A stretch of 64,000 nucleotides of DNA from Betaproteobacteria bacterium (lineage in GTDB: Bacteria > Pseudomonadota > Gammaproteobacteria > Burkholderiales > Casimicrobiaceae). This document shows positions 19,583 through 28,216 of the stretch, one piece after another (within the stretch, counting starts at the first letter, position 1; the number at the start of each line of letters is the position of its first letter). Made by a program: the position numbers and the translations under genes. The notes under the pieces are model-generated. The model ran no database searches. It saw only the letters and a list, made by a program, of their open reading frames with translations, and was not told the DNA's origin. The DNA lies in assembly GCA_013298145.1 (NCBI GenBank), contig JAAFJO010000003.1, positions 604,143 to 668,142 of the forward strand, given 5' to 3'.

Positions 19583-20070
19583 ATCTGCTTGCCCATGATC
19601 ATGGTGCAAACCTTAACGCGGCCTGTTCCATGCGCCATCGCGAATGGTCACGGCTTGATGAGAAGCCGAAAGGCGACAGGACTCACCTCGACGCTTGCGA
19701 AACGCACACCCACGCAAAGGGCCTACGAATGTTCGCGATCACGCGCGACGCGAGACACCTAACTCAGCAATGCCCGTAACGATGCGGTAGTCCATCGAAC
19801 CTGTCGGCGCGTCTGAAGGGTTCGTCGGTTGGGATGTATTGGGCTACCCAGCGATGGATGTCGCGAATTTCTGTTGAACATCGTCTACGCCATTGAACCA
19901 TGAGCCTACCCTAACCGACTCATGGGTCACGCGCCGAGCATCCTCACTTTGCGCGGTCGCCGATTCCCCTGGATTGGCATGCGTTCGTCGTAAGCAAGAC
20001 TCATTTCTCGTCGCGCTCACGGTCACGCTTGCAAGCTCGGTCCTCCACGAGTTTGCATAAAGTTCCTCCA
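19583..20070. other. Intergenic region, no gene recognised
   Basis: No supported gene. A short minus-strand frame near 19580-19640 would end in TMIMGKQI but has no start context and is only about 20 codons. Confidence 0.5.
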
Positions 20071-20096
20071 GCCCGCGCCATGCGGGCTTTTTTTTA
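20070..20096 (+). terminator. Rho-independent terminator upstream of aroG
   Basis: GCCCGC, loop, GCGGGC followed by eight T residues. It ends whatever is transcribed from the kinase side and insulates aroG. Confidence 0.8.
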
Positions 20097-20152
20097 GCAT
20101 TCTTGCGCTAGCCCATACGAAAATTGGCGTCTAGCTAGTTCTCTATTGAATT

Positions 20153-20170
20153 CGATAACAGCTGTTATCG
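20153..20170. promoter_or_regulatory. Perfect 18-bp palindrome upstream of aroG
   Basis: CGATAACAGCTGTTATCG equals its own reverse complement. It lies 190 bp ahead of the aroG start and just past the terminator, as expected for an operator bound by a dimeric repressor. The binding protein is unknown. Confidence 0.5.
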
Positions 20171-20360
20171 CGGCATCGTTTTGCTTTACCAATCGGTTTC
20201 TTCGTTGTTTTTATTTTTTCCCTCGCCAGCAATCACGCAATACATAGAGAACTACAATTTTTTTGCGCTACATAATTGCGTAGACGCCGCAAACTATAGA
20301 CTTTACGCTATTTTCTGGCTTGTCGTAGAATTGCCGCAACGCACAAAATACAGGATTGAC

Positions 20361-21437
20361 ATGCCAAACACCTTGAATCGCCAGGTTGACGACGTTCGCA
20401 TCAGAGACATTTTTGAGCTTGCGCCACCTTCGCACTTGCTCCGCGAATTCAAACCGAACGATCAAGTCGAGCAACTCGTCTTCGATACCCGTCGCGACAT
20501 TCATAAGGTGCTGCATGGCGCGGATGACCGTTTGGTCGTGATCGTCGGGCCATGCTCGATACATGAAAAAAAGTCAGCGCTTGAGTACGCGCGCCACCTG
20601 AAGGCACTGCGCGACGAGCTCGCTCACGATCTGATTGTGGTGATGCGCGTTTACTTTGAAAAGCCGCGCACGACCGTCGGCTGGAAAGGGCTGATCAATG
20701 ATCCGCACCTTGACGGTAGCTTTAAGATCAATGAAGGCTTGCGCCTCGCGCGTGAATTGCTGCTAGAGGTCAACGAAATCGGTGTGCCGGCCGCCACCGA
20801 ATTCTTGGACACGCTCACACCGCAGTATTACGCCGATCTCATCTCGTGGGGGGCAATCGGTGCACGCACGACCGAAAGCCAAGTGCACCGCCAGCTCGCC
20901 TCAGGCATGAGCTGCCCGATGGGCTTCAAAAACGGTACCGATGGCAACATCAAGATTGCAGTGGATGCGATCAAAGCGGCCGCTGCGCCCCACTTCTTCC
21001 TCTCGGTCACCAAAGGCGGCCACAGCGCGATTGTCTCCACCAACGGCAATGAAGACTGTCACGTCATCTTGCGCGGCGGCAAAGCGCCCAACTACGACGC
21101 AGCCAGCGTTCAGGCGTCTGCGGCCGAGCTCAGCAAGGCCGCACTGCCGCAAAAAATCATGATCGATTTCTCGCATGCGAATTCGAGCAAGCAGCACGAG
21201 AAGCAGATCGAGGTCTCCGCCGACGTCGGACGTCAGCTAGCCGCAGGTGATGAGCGAATCTTCGGCGTCATGATTGAATCGCACCTCCACGGCGGGCGCC
21301 AAGACCTCTCGCCCGGAAAAGCGCTTGACTACGGGGTATCGATCACCGACGCCTGTATCGACTGGGCAGCCACCGAAGGCGTGCTTCGCCAACTTGCGGC
21401 CGATGTGCAAAAGCGGCGGTTGGTGCAGCCAGAGTAG
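20361..21437 (+). CDS. aroG: 3-deoxy-7-phosphoheptulonate synthase (DAHP synthase, type I)
   Basis: First enzyme of the shikimate pathway: joins phosphoenolpyruvate and erythrose 4-phosphate. The protein has 358 residues, the usual AroF/G/H length, with family motifs VVIVGPCSIHEKKSALEYA, MRVYFEKPRTTVGWKGLINDP, a metal ligand in SHANSSK and MIESHLHGGRQDL. The ATG at 20361 begins MPNTLNRQVDDVRI; an upstream in-frame extension is AT-rich and not protein-like. Which aromatic amino acid inhibits it cannot be read with confidence. It is single, with a perfect palindrome in its leader. Confidence 0.96.
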   Translation: MPNTLNRQVDDVRIRDIFELAPPSHLLREFKPNDQVEQLVFDTRRDIHKVLHGADDRLVVIVGPCSIHEKKSALEYARHLKALRDELAHDLIVVMRVYFEKPRTTVGWKGLINDPHLDGSFKINEGLRLARELLLEVNEIGVPAATEFLDTLTPQYYADLISWGAIGARTTESQVHRQLASGMSCPMGFKNGTDGNIKIAVDAIKAAAAPHFFLSVTKGGHSAIVSTNGNEDCHVILRGGKAPNYDAASVQASAAELSKAALPQKIMIDFSHANSSKQHEKQIEVSADVGRQLAAGDERIFGVMIESHLHGGRQDLSPGKALDYGVSITDACIDWAATEGVLRQLAADVQKRRLVQPE

Positions 21438-21482
21438 GCACGTCAGCTCGCTTTTGCGTGAGAAACGGCATTAAGCGCCGGC

Positions 21483-22421
21483 CTATGCCTTTCGCGCCCT
21501 CATTTGTGCGATTTTTTCGGCAACTACGGGCACAAAGCGCTTACCCGCAGCGTATCCAATGGCAATGAGTGCTGCGCGCGAAGCGAAATCGGTGCTCGGA
21601 ATTGAGCGCGTGTCTGGGCGGATCAGCACGTCAGCCTGTTCAGATTCAAGGCCCGCAAGTGAACGTCCCATGATTTCGAACGCGTGCATCACCTGCTCAT
21701 ACGTGCCCATTGGATTGGCGTTGATGGCTGCGCTGCCCACATCGACCGCAACGACTAACTCTGCCCCGAGCTGACGTGCAGCCCTTACCGGCACGGGGCT
21801 CACCAGCGCACCGTCGACGTATTCGACTTCCCCGATCTTTGCGGGAATAAATACCCCTGGCACGCTGCACGACGCGCGAACAGCAAGCCCGATATCCCCA
21901 CGTTGCAGCATCGCCAACTCGCCCGTACGTCGCTGAGTAGCGATCGCCGCGAACGGAGTCTGCAACGACTCTATCGCGCGACCGCGAACGGCGATATTCA
22001 CGAAGCGTTGCAGCGAATCGCCAACGACCATGCCTCGCTTGCTGCCTGTCTCGAAATCCACAATTTCGATGTCACGAACGCGAAGGGCCGTCTCCTCCAT
22101 TTGGGATGCGCTAATGCCTGCGGCAGAGAAAGCGCCAACCAGCGCACCGGCGGAGGTGCCTACGATCAGGTCGGGGCGCAGACCGGATTCTTCGAACGCC
22201 TTGATCACGCCGATGTGTGCGAATCCTCTTGCAGCGCCGCTGCCCAAGACCAGCCCGAATTTCTTGGTCGCAGGTACCCGCGGCGCGGCACGCCGAGGCG
22301 TGTTTGCTTGCGCCCAAGCGAAGTGGGGTGAGAGTGTACCGAGCACCGCAGCCGTTGCAGCAGAGGAGACTCCCCCGGCGAGCCACCGGCGACGAGAAAT
22401 ACTTGGCGCATCTAGATTCAT
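21483..22421 (-). CDS. Patatin-like phospholipase (RssA/NTE-like), exported by Tat
   Basis: A predicted serine lipid hydrolase of 312 residues. The N-terminus has a twin-arginine signal (SISRRRWLAGGVSSAAT), so the folded enzyme is probably exported. The patatin domain has the oxyanion loop GSGAARGFAHIG, nucleophile Ser90 in GTSAGAL, and the dyad Asp203 in YVDGALVSPVPV. The substrate is likely a phospholipid or lysophospholipid. Its ATG overlaps the stop codon of the OmpA-like lipoprotein gene (22418-22421), giving a two-gene coupled operon. Confidence 0.92.
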   Translation of the reverse strand: MNLDAPSISRRRWLAGGVSSAATAAVLGTLSPHFAWAQANTPRRAAPRVPATKKFGLVLGSGAARGFAHIGVIKAFEESGLRPDLIVGTSAGALVGAFSAAGISASQMEETALRVRDIEIVDFETGSKRGMVVGDSLQRFVNIAVRGRAIESLQTPFAAIATQRRTGELAMLQRGDIGLAVRASCSVPGVFIPAKIGEVEYVDGALVSPVPVRAARQLGAELVVAVDVGSAAINANPMGTYEQVMHAFEIMGRSLAGLESEQADVLIRPDTRSIPSTDFASRAALIAIGYAAGKRFVPVVAEKIAQMRARKA

Positions 22422-23002
22422 TTGCGCGCTCCTTGCTCGAGCGCGGCACGAACCCGCGCTGCAGCGTCTTCAAAGCTATTTTGCGGCTCTCCACGAGCAA
22501 TGTTTTCAACTGTCTCACCAAGCACAATGACCTCTGAGCGACGATTCAGGCGGCGACCTGCCTCCACATCGTTGGGCGCTACAGGCCGCGTCGAAGCTAA
22601 TCCGGTCGTCTCAATTCGCGCGCCCGGCACACCTCGAGCAATCAGCGCCTCCGCGACACTCTGCGCTCGTTGCATCGATAAACGTCGGTTAAGCTCGTCG
22701 CCGCCCGTCGCATCAGTATGACCTTCGACCAGAATCCGCTTCTCGGTTTTTGTGGTGAGCAGACGCGCCAATCGATCTAAGTAAGGTGCTGACAAACTAG
22801 CCTCAAGGTCAGCTTTCCCGCTCGCAAAAAGAACACTGTCGGGCAGCGTAATTTCTACACCGCGCGCGGATTGTGAAATCGGTAAAACCGGCGGCTGCGG
22901 CGCAGCGGAATTTGCAACGGCAGAATGCTCTGGCCGGCTAGCGCAGCCGATGGCAAGCGCAGCGCAGATCACTGAAAGACTGATTGTGCGGAATAGCGAC
23001 AC
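22418..23002 (-). CDS. OmpA-family peptidoglycan-binding lipoprotein
   Basis: An outer-membrane lipoprotein of 194 residues. The signal peptide ends in a lipobox (LAIGC, Cys near 20). The OmpA/MotB-like domain starts about residue 48 with ITLPDSVLFASGKADL and has VEGHTDATGGDELNRRLSMQRAQSVAEAL, which binds diaminopimelate of peptidoglycan, and NRRSEVIVL near the end. It overlaps the downstream patatin gene by 4 bp. The pair recalls other cell-wall anchor/lipase couples, but a joint function is inference. Confidence 0.93.
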   Translation of the reverse strand: MSLFRTISLSVICAALAIGCASRPEHSAVANSAAPQPPVLPISQSARGVEITLPDSVLFASGKADLEASLSAPYLDRLARLLTTKTEKRILVEGHTDATGGDELNRRLSMQRAQSVAEALIARGVPGARIETTGLASTRPVAPNDVEAGRRLNRRSEVIVLGETVENIARGEPQNSFEDAAARVRAALEQGARK

Positions 23003-23664
23003 GATGATCTAACCTCGATACTTTTCTTTGTGAAAGGAATACGGACTCACTACGGAGCCCGGGGTGCGAGCTGGCAAACTCGAAATTCGGCGGGTTGCGA
23101 AACGTCATCATGCTGCGTCGGTGATCCGTCTACGCGACCTATCTCTGATCAAACTTAGCTACGTCATGAAGAGAGTGGCGCGAAGGACGCACCTTCGGCA
23201 ACAGATGAGTTGCGCCGCTTCGAACGAACTTGAGAGCAACCACCGCATAAAAATTATGAGTGCAAAAAACGTTGTAAGTCGCGCGTTGACGAGATGTCAG
23301 ACTTATCTGGCGGTGTAAATTGCCCGTTCGATCGAGTATTGAAACCGCATGTACGAATTCTCTGAATTTTCGAAGCTGTTGGCTCAGCCGTTGACCACGG
23401 TGGCTTGAGAACCCATCGAAAAATAACCGTGACACGATGGGATCGCAAAAACTGCGCGATTCAAATTCGGTTTGATTTTCCGAAACGGACGATTTGTACC
23501 TGGTAGTGATGCGCCCTTAGCGTGAATAAGACGTCAGCAAATGCGAGCGCAAACGCGTGTGAGATGGTTGCTCCGCGTCAATAGCACCGCGCGTTTTTTG
23601 ATCGCTGCGCAGCGCACCTCGACTGCGACGCGACACAGATTTGCGGTGTCCCTAGAATCAACGA
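23003..23664. other. Intergenic region, nothing recognised
   Basis: Short frames exist but none has both a ribosome binding site and a recognisable sequence. The promoters of the OmpA-family gene and yheT must lie at the two ends. Confidence 0.5.
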
Positions 23665-24657
23665 ATGCCTCTGATCCAATCCACATATCGCTCGCCGCGC
23701 TGGCTTCCCACGGGACATTTGCAAAGCATCTACGCACAGTTTTTGCCGCGGCCCACGTTGGCGTACCGACGCGAGCGACTTGAGCTAGCGGACGGGGACT
23801 TCGTCGATCTAGATTGGTCAGAACCGAGCTTAGCCATCAGCGCTGAATCCAGCACGAACAAGGCGATACTCGTTTTTTTTCACGGACTCGAAGGATCATC
23901 AAATTCACAATATTGCCTCCATGCGATGGGGGAAGCGAATAAGAGCGGCTGGCTGGGCGTTGTCGCACATTTTCGCGGTTGCTCAGGTGAACCTAATCGG
24001 TTGTCCCGCTCGTATCACTCAGGCGACAGCGAACACGCCGACAACGTATTGCGGGAAATTCGACAGCGCTACCCAAAACATCGCATTTTCGCCGTCGGCG
24101 TGTCGCTCGGAGGCAACGCATTAACGAAATGGTGTGGCGAACAAGGTGATGCAGCGCGCGACGTCATCGATGCCGCAGCCTCGGTGTGTAGCCCGCTCGA
24201 TCTCGGCGTATCGGCAGTGGCGATCCTTCACTTCCGGAATCGTATTTTTAACCGCTATTTCATGAAATCGATGGGCGAGAGTTTTGCAAAGCGAATGGAG
24301 ATGCATCCCGCGCTTCGCGACAAAGAATTCCTGGTGAAGCCTCGCGATTTCCCTGAATTTGATGAACACTACACCGCGCCGATGCACGGCTACACGAGCG
24401 CGTGGGACTATTACGAACGTGCATCATCGCGAGGCTTGATTGCGAAAATTCGTGTGCCGTTTCTGCTTTTGAATCCCGCGAACGATCCATTCGTCCCGGC
24501 GTGGCTAATGCCAAACGAATCGGAAGTGCCAGGCAACGTAGTGCTCGAGCAACCCGCCGAGGGCGGTCACGTGGGCTTCGTGACCGCGCCTTTTCCGGGG
24601 AAACTCGACTGGTTACCGAAGCGGTTGGTGAGCTTTTTCGCACCGTATGCGAAATGA
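23665..24657 (+). CDS. yheT: YheT-family alpha/beta hydrolase
   Basis: A 330-residue alpha/beta hydrolase of the EMB8/YheT group. Hallmarks: GHLQSIYAQFLPRP near the N-terminus, FFHGLEGSSNSQY (oxyanion region), RGCSGEPNRLSRSYHSGDS, nucleophile Ser147 in GVSLGGNAL, an Asp in NPANDPF, and His in GGHVGFV. The natural substrate is not established for this family, although esterase activity is known for some members. It is a single gene. Start ATG at 23665 gives MPLIQSTYRSPRWLPTGHLQ, typical of the family. Confidence 0.92.
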   Translation: MPLIQSTYRSPRWLPTGHLQSIYAQFLPRPTLAYRRERLELADGDFVDLDWSEPSLAISAESSTNKAILVFFHGLEGSSNSQYCLHAMGEANKSGWLGVVAHFRGCSGEPNRLSRSYHSGDSEHADNVLREIRQRYPKHRIFAVGVSLGGNALTKWCGEQGDAARDVIDAAASVCSPLDLGVSAVAILHFRNRIFNRYFMKSMGESFAKRMEMHPALRDKEFLVKPRDFPEFDEHYTAPMHGYTSAWDYYERASSRGLIAKIRVPFLLLNPANDPFVPAWLMPNESEVPGNVVLEQPAEGGHVGFVTAPFPGKLDWLPKRLVSFFAPYAK

Positions 24658-24690
24658 ACCTCGCCGCTGAAACGTTTGGGCTAAGCGGTG

Positions 24691-24719
24691 TGTAGGCGCG
24701 GGTTTGACCGCGCCTACAG
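24691..24719. terminator. Strong hairpin between convergent yheT and carotenoid oxygenase genes
   Basis: TGTAGGCGCGG pairs with CCGCGCCTACA around a 7-nt loop. There is no T tract on either side, so it may act as a bidirectional transcript end or RNA-stability hairpin. Confidence 0.5.
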
Positions 24720-24780
24720 AAGCTACGCGCCGTTCGCGCGTGATCGGCGTAAAGCCGTCGCCGACCGCGGCGTCAACGCT

Positions 24781-26334
24781 CTATGCCTGCGTGAAATTCC
24801 CGTGGAAGCCAAGCGGTAGCCAGTAAGGCAACCACCCTCGCGCAATTGGCCCATCTGCGATTCGGGTTGCCTCAAACACGTTGACGCAGGTTTGCTGGCG
24901 CTTCGCACTGAACGCGGTGCCGATGATCCAGCCATCGAGCTCTTTCGAGCCAGCTTGCCGCGGAACGACAAGGTGTTCTTCCACAATAAACTCATCGCCG
25001 TAGTCAAAGCGCGTCGACTTACCACTCGCGAGCTGTCGCACTTGCAATCCATGAAAGCCGACGTCCACCTTGTCGCGATTACGCCACGAAGTGGGTGAGA
25101 CGAGAAACTCTGATTTAGTGCCAACAAATCGCGGATCGAGGCGTGGGAATTCTTCAAAGCTGTCGTCGAACGTTTCGAGACGAGCGCTACCGTTTGAGAC
25201 GTTCAGCGTGACCGTTCTCAGCGCAGATTCGCCTGATTTGGAATGCTGTCCCCGCATCATGGAGACAGCGCCGCCGCCCAGAAAAGTGTCGTCACGACTT
25301 CCTACATACGTAAGGATGATTTCTGTGCCACTCGGGCCCGTGCGCTCGAACGCGTTGCCGACATGAAACACCATGTCGTGCGGTAAGTCGAAAATCCGAC
25401 CTTTTGAAACATCGTCTTTTGGTGCCACCCAGATCTTGAGCGGGGCCGCTTTGTGCATTTTCATCACATCACTGCCAAATTTTCCCTGTGCGAGAAGCTC
25501 GAACTCAATCGTGACCGGGGGAATCGGCACCACGAAGTAGCGCTCGGTAATCGCCATATCGTGCACCATGCCACCATGCGTGTTTCGATCAATGGCGACT
25601 CGTGCAATCTGCGTGTTCGCGAGTTTGCCCGCAGCGTCGATGCGGTAAACAAAGAAGCGATCCCGCACCGAACCGAAGTTCCAGAGCGTCCCCTGCGGAT
25701 CAAGTTTTGGATGCGCGGAAAAGGGCATCTGCTCCCACCCCGCCTGCCAAGTGACTACGCCCTTGGTGTCGAGGGTTCGCGGATCGAGCTCGTGCGCGCT
25801 TCCGCCCTCCCACATTGCGAGCACCCGCCCTGCGTGCTCAATCGCATTGGTGTTCGCCGTGTTCATTGAATCCGGGCCGAGAACGCGTCGCTTCGGGCGA
25901 ATGCTTGTGCCGAACGCGGGCACTAAAAACTCGCCTGCGGCCTGCTCTGCCAGATACTTTTCGGTACGCACGTAGCGCCCGCGATGGCTGACGCGACTAC
26001 CGTCAAATGTGAATTGCTGCACCATGCCGTCGCCGTCAAACCAATGTTGATAGCGCTCGTTGCCGCGCTCAAAATTAGCCGGGCCATTGCGATAGAAGCG
26101 GCCGCTTAGTTCACGCGGCAATTTGCCTTCGACGGCCAGCGTATCGCACGTTAGATCACCGGCTGCGCCTTTCAATGGCGTCAGATACGGATTCTTTGCG
26201 GCAGCGGCAGCGAACTCTGATTTGAAGCGTTCCGTCGTAGACAAATTTTTTGGCTCGTTCGCGAAAATGAGCGGCGACGTAGCGCCGATGGCGGCGACGC
26301 TTGCGGCTTGCGTGAGAAAGGCTCGACGATTCAT
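24781..26334 (-). CDS. Carotenoid oxygenase family dioxygenase, exported
   Basis: A non-heme iron dioxygenase of the carotenoid/lignostilbene cleavage family, 517 residues. The N-terminus MNRRAFLTQAASVAAIGAT is a Tat-like signal. The four iron-binding histidines are visible: His208 (FSAHPKLDP), His258 (MVHDMAI), His324 (VFHVGNAFE) and His511 (LGFHGNF). The early motif FYRNGPANFERG and HWFDGDGMVQQFTF are family-typical. Substrate could be a carotenoid, apocarotenoid or stilbene; an exported form favours a small aromatic. The gene lies 11 bp after the DUF2141 gene and is probably co-transcribed with it. Confidence 0.93.
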   Translation of the reverse strand: MNRRAFLTQAASVAAIGATSPLIFANEPKNLSTTERFKSEFAAAAAKNPYLTPLKGAAGDLTCDTLAVEGKLPRELSGRFYRNGPANFERGNERYQHWFDGDGMVQQFTFDGSRVSHRGRYVRTEKYLAEQAAGEFLVPAFGTSIRPKRRVLGPDSMNTANTNAIEHAGRVLAMWEGGSAHELDPRTLDTKGVVTWQAGWEQMPFSAHPKLDPQGTLWNFGSVRDRFFVYRIDAAGKLANTQIARVAIDRNTHGGMVHDMAITERYFVVPIPPVTIEFELLAQGKFGSDVMKMHKAAPLKIWVAPKDDVSKGRIFDLPHDMVFHVGNAFERTGPSGTEIILTYVGSRDDTFLGGGAVSMMRGQHSKSGESALRTVTLNVSNGSARLETFDDSFEEFPRLDPRFVGTKSEFLVSPTSWRNRDKVDVGFHGLQVRQLASGKSTRFDYGDEFIVEEHLVVPRQAGSKELDGWIIGTAFSAKRQQTCVNVFEATRIADGPIARGWLPYWLPLGFHGNFTQA

Positions 26335-26345
26335 ACTGCCCTCAC

Positions 26346-26798
26346 CTAAAACTTCACTGCGATCGGAGCGCTCGCAGCTTTGAAAGCGACCTTGCTTGAC
26401 TCCCAGCTTGGCGGGCCAAACATTGCAGGCTTGCCAGACATGCCGATCGGCTCGGTTGGAATTCCGAGCGGATTGCTATCGAGTTTCTCGTTGCCGTTCA
26501 TGTCCTGAAAGGCCGTTACCGCAATTTCGTCTGCGTTCAGGTTGCACACAGGAATTTGCATCGAGGCGGCAGAGACTTTCTGCGATGTCGTCCACACTGG
26601 TTTCTTGAAAAACGTATCGGCTGAGGCATACACGGCGACCAACAGCGTACCCTCGTTCGGCTTTAGCCCAGTCACGTTCAGACTCGGGCAGCTCGCCTCG
26701 CCGCCAGAGACCGGCGCGCTGACATTTTGAGCCTGGGTATCAAACGCAAGTAGTGCAATGGTTGCGAGGGCGGCGACGGCGATGACGTATTTCTTCAC
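26346..26798 (-). CDS. DUF2141 domain secreted protein
   Basis: A 150-residue periplasmic protein with a signal peptide (MKKYVIAVAALATIALLAFDTQA). The DUF2141 motif is clear: VTAFQDMNGNEKLDSNPLGIPTEPIGMS, then a FGPPSWESSKVAF tail. Function of the family is unknown; it is a small beta-sandwich by sequence pattern. The GTG start at 26798 has AGGAG upstream (TAGGAGTCACTC). It is the first gene of a two-gene unit with the carotenoid oxygenase, divergent from the LytS/LytTR pair. Confidence 0.9.
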   Translation of the reverse strand: MKKYVIAVAALATIALLAFDTQAQNVSAPVSGGEASCPSLNVTGLKPNEGTLLVAVYASADTFFKKPVWTTSQKVSAASMQIPVCNLNADEIAVTAFQDMNGNEKLDSNPLGIPTEPIGMSGKPAMFGPPSWESSKVAFKAASAPIAVKF

Positions 26799-26882
26799 GA
26801 GTGACTCCTAGTGTGTGCTCCGGGACTGGAGCGATGGAGTGAATTGTTGGTTACGTGACCTCCTGGGTCACGCGCCGTGCGA

Positions 26883-26949
26883 CGATTCACCGTAATCGGG
26901 CGTGAATCGACAGCCGCCACAAATCCACGAATAAAGATCGATTCACGCC
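26883..26949. promoter_or_regulatory. Triple CGATTCAC half-site cluster in divergent promoter
   Basis: CGATTCAC occurs at 26883-26890, inverted at 26902-26909 (GTGAATCG) and again at 26939-26946. The last two are inside a perfect 12-bp inverted repeat, GGCGTGAATCGA (26899-26910) and TCGATTCACGCC (26938-26949). The cluster lies between the DUF2141/oxygenase operon and the LytS/LytTR genes, so a binding site of that response regulator is a reasonable guess. Confidence 0.55.
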
Positions 26950-27010
26950 ATAAATCGGCAAGTTGTCGCAGCACATAAAGCGATTGAGGTGAGGCACGTA
27001 AACTCTGGCT

Positions 27011-28216
27011 ATGGAATCGAGTCTCCCATCCCAACCCACGCCTACGAGTTCCCACGGCGACCGTGCGCCACGCGAGTCACTATTTGGATTTCGCGAAATC
27101 ATTCGCCACTCCTGGTCGTTTGATCCAGCTCGACCGGGTGCGAAGTGGAAATACTTTGTGGCGACGGGTCTTTTTAACTGCGTCTTTGCAGTCGCGCTGA
27201 CGCTTGGTTTCGTCGCCTTCGACTCGTCGGCCCAAATCTGGACGACATTCTGGCAAACACTTTTGATATCCAACTGCATCGGCTTTACCATCCACGTTCT
27301 AATGGAGCTAGCGTTCGGAGCGCTCTTCCCTCGACTTGGTATTAATCTCGTACGCTGGCAGCAAAACTTAACGGCTATCGTATTAGCGCTAATCGGTGTT
27401 TTTGTTGGCTATTCCATCGCGTTTGCGATCCTTGGACGCAACTTCGCGGCGCTGGTGACAAAGTATCCGCGCTTTGCATTCGGCATGCTCTTGATCGGCA
27501 TTCTGGGCTGCGTGGTCTGGCTCTTGATTACCGACAGCCAATCGCGACGCATACGCGCAGAGGCAGAACAGGCCCGCCACGCCGAGGAGCAAGAACGCCT
27601 CGTTGCACAAGCGAAAGACTCGGAACTTCGTGCGCTACAAGCGCAAATTGAGCCTCACTTCCTGTTTAACACGCTGTCAAACGTACTCGCGCTGATCGAT
27701 TATGAGCCGCAAACAGCAAAGCGGATGCTCGATTCCTTCATCACGCATCTGCGCCACAGCCTAGACAGCTCCCGGCAAACACGCGCTACGCTTGGCAGCG
27801 AGCTTGATCTGCTGAAGACCTATCTACAGCTCATCGAAATCAGGATGGGCAGTCGTTTGCGATTCGAGATCGAATGTGAGGATGCATTGCGCTCAACACC
27901 GTTCGCGCCCCTGCTTCTGCAACCGCTCGTCGAAAACGCGGTGAAGTACGGTTTGGAGCCCAAGATTGAGGGCGGCACCGTCAGTATTCGCGTGGCACGT
28001 GATCACGGGGCGATTCGAATTGACGTAATCGATGATGGCGTCGGCCTCCATGCAAAGTCCACTGCGCGCAGCGGTTCTGGTGTGGGCATCAGCAATGTTC
28101 GCGAGCGCTTAGCGTCACTCTACGGTGGACGCGCAGCGCTCAGCGTCACTTCGAGAACAGTGCCCGAAGTCGGAACAAGATCTTCCATCACCTTACACGA
28201 ATCAAAAACCTCATGA
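27011..28216 (+). CDS. LytS/YehU-type sensor histidine kinase
   Basis: An inner-membrane sensor kinase of 401 residues. Four hydrophobic helices lie at about 48-68, 82-104, 118-141 and 155-174, with little periplasmic sequence, so it may sense within the membrane. A coiled coil (177-205, QARHAEEQERLVAQ) leads to the H-box QIEPHFLFNTLSN with His216, then the ATPase domain: LLLQPLVENAVKYGLEP (N-box), DDGVGL and GSGVGISNVRERL (G-boxes). Its stop overlaps the ATG of the LytTR regulator (ATGA). It is divergent from the oxygenase operon. Confidence 0.94.
   Translation: MESSLPSQPTPTSSHGDRAPRESLFGFREIIRHSWSFDPARPGAKWKYFVATGLFNCVFAVALTLGFVAFDSSAQIWTTFWQTLLISNCIGFTIHVLMELAFGALFPRLGINLVRWQQNLTAIVLALIGVFVGYSIAFAILGRNFAALVTKYPRFAFGMLLIGILGCVVWLLITDSQSRRIRAEAEQARHAEEQERLVAQAKDSELRALQAQIEPHFLFNTLSNVLALIDYEPQTAKRMLDSFITHLRHSLDSSRQTRATLGSELDLLKTYLQLIEIRMGSRLRFEIECEDALRSTPFAPLLLQPLVENAVKYGLEPKIEGGTVSIRVARDHGAIRIDVIDDGVGLHAKSTARSGSGVGISNVRERLASLYGGRAALSVTSRTVPEVGTRSSITLHESKTS

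Noticed and set aside
26795..27055. Minus-strand frame over the oxygenase/LytTR divergent promoter
   Set aside because: It overlaps the divergent promoter and the kinase start and has low-complexity sequence; the DUF2141 and kinase genes explain the region.
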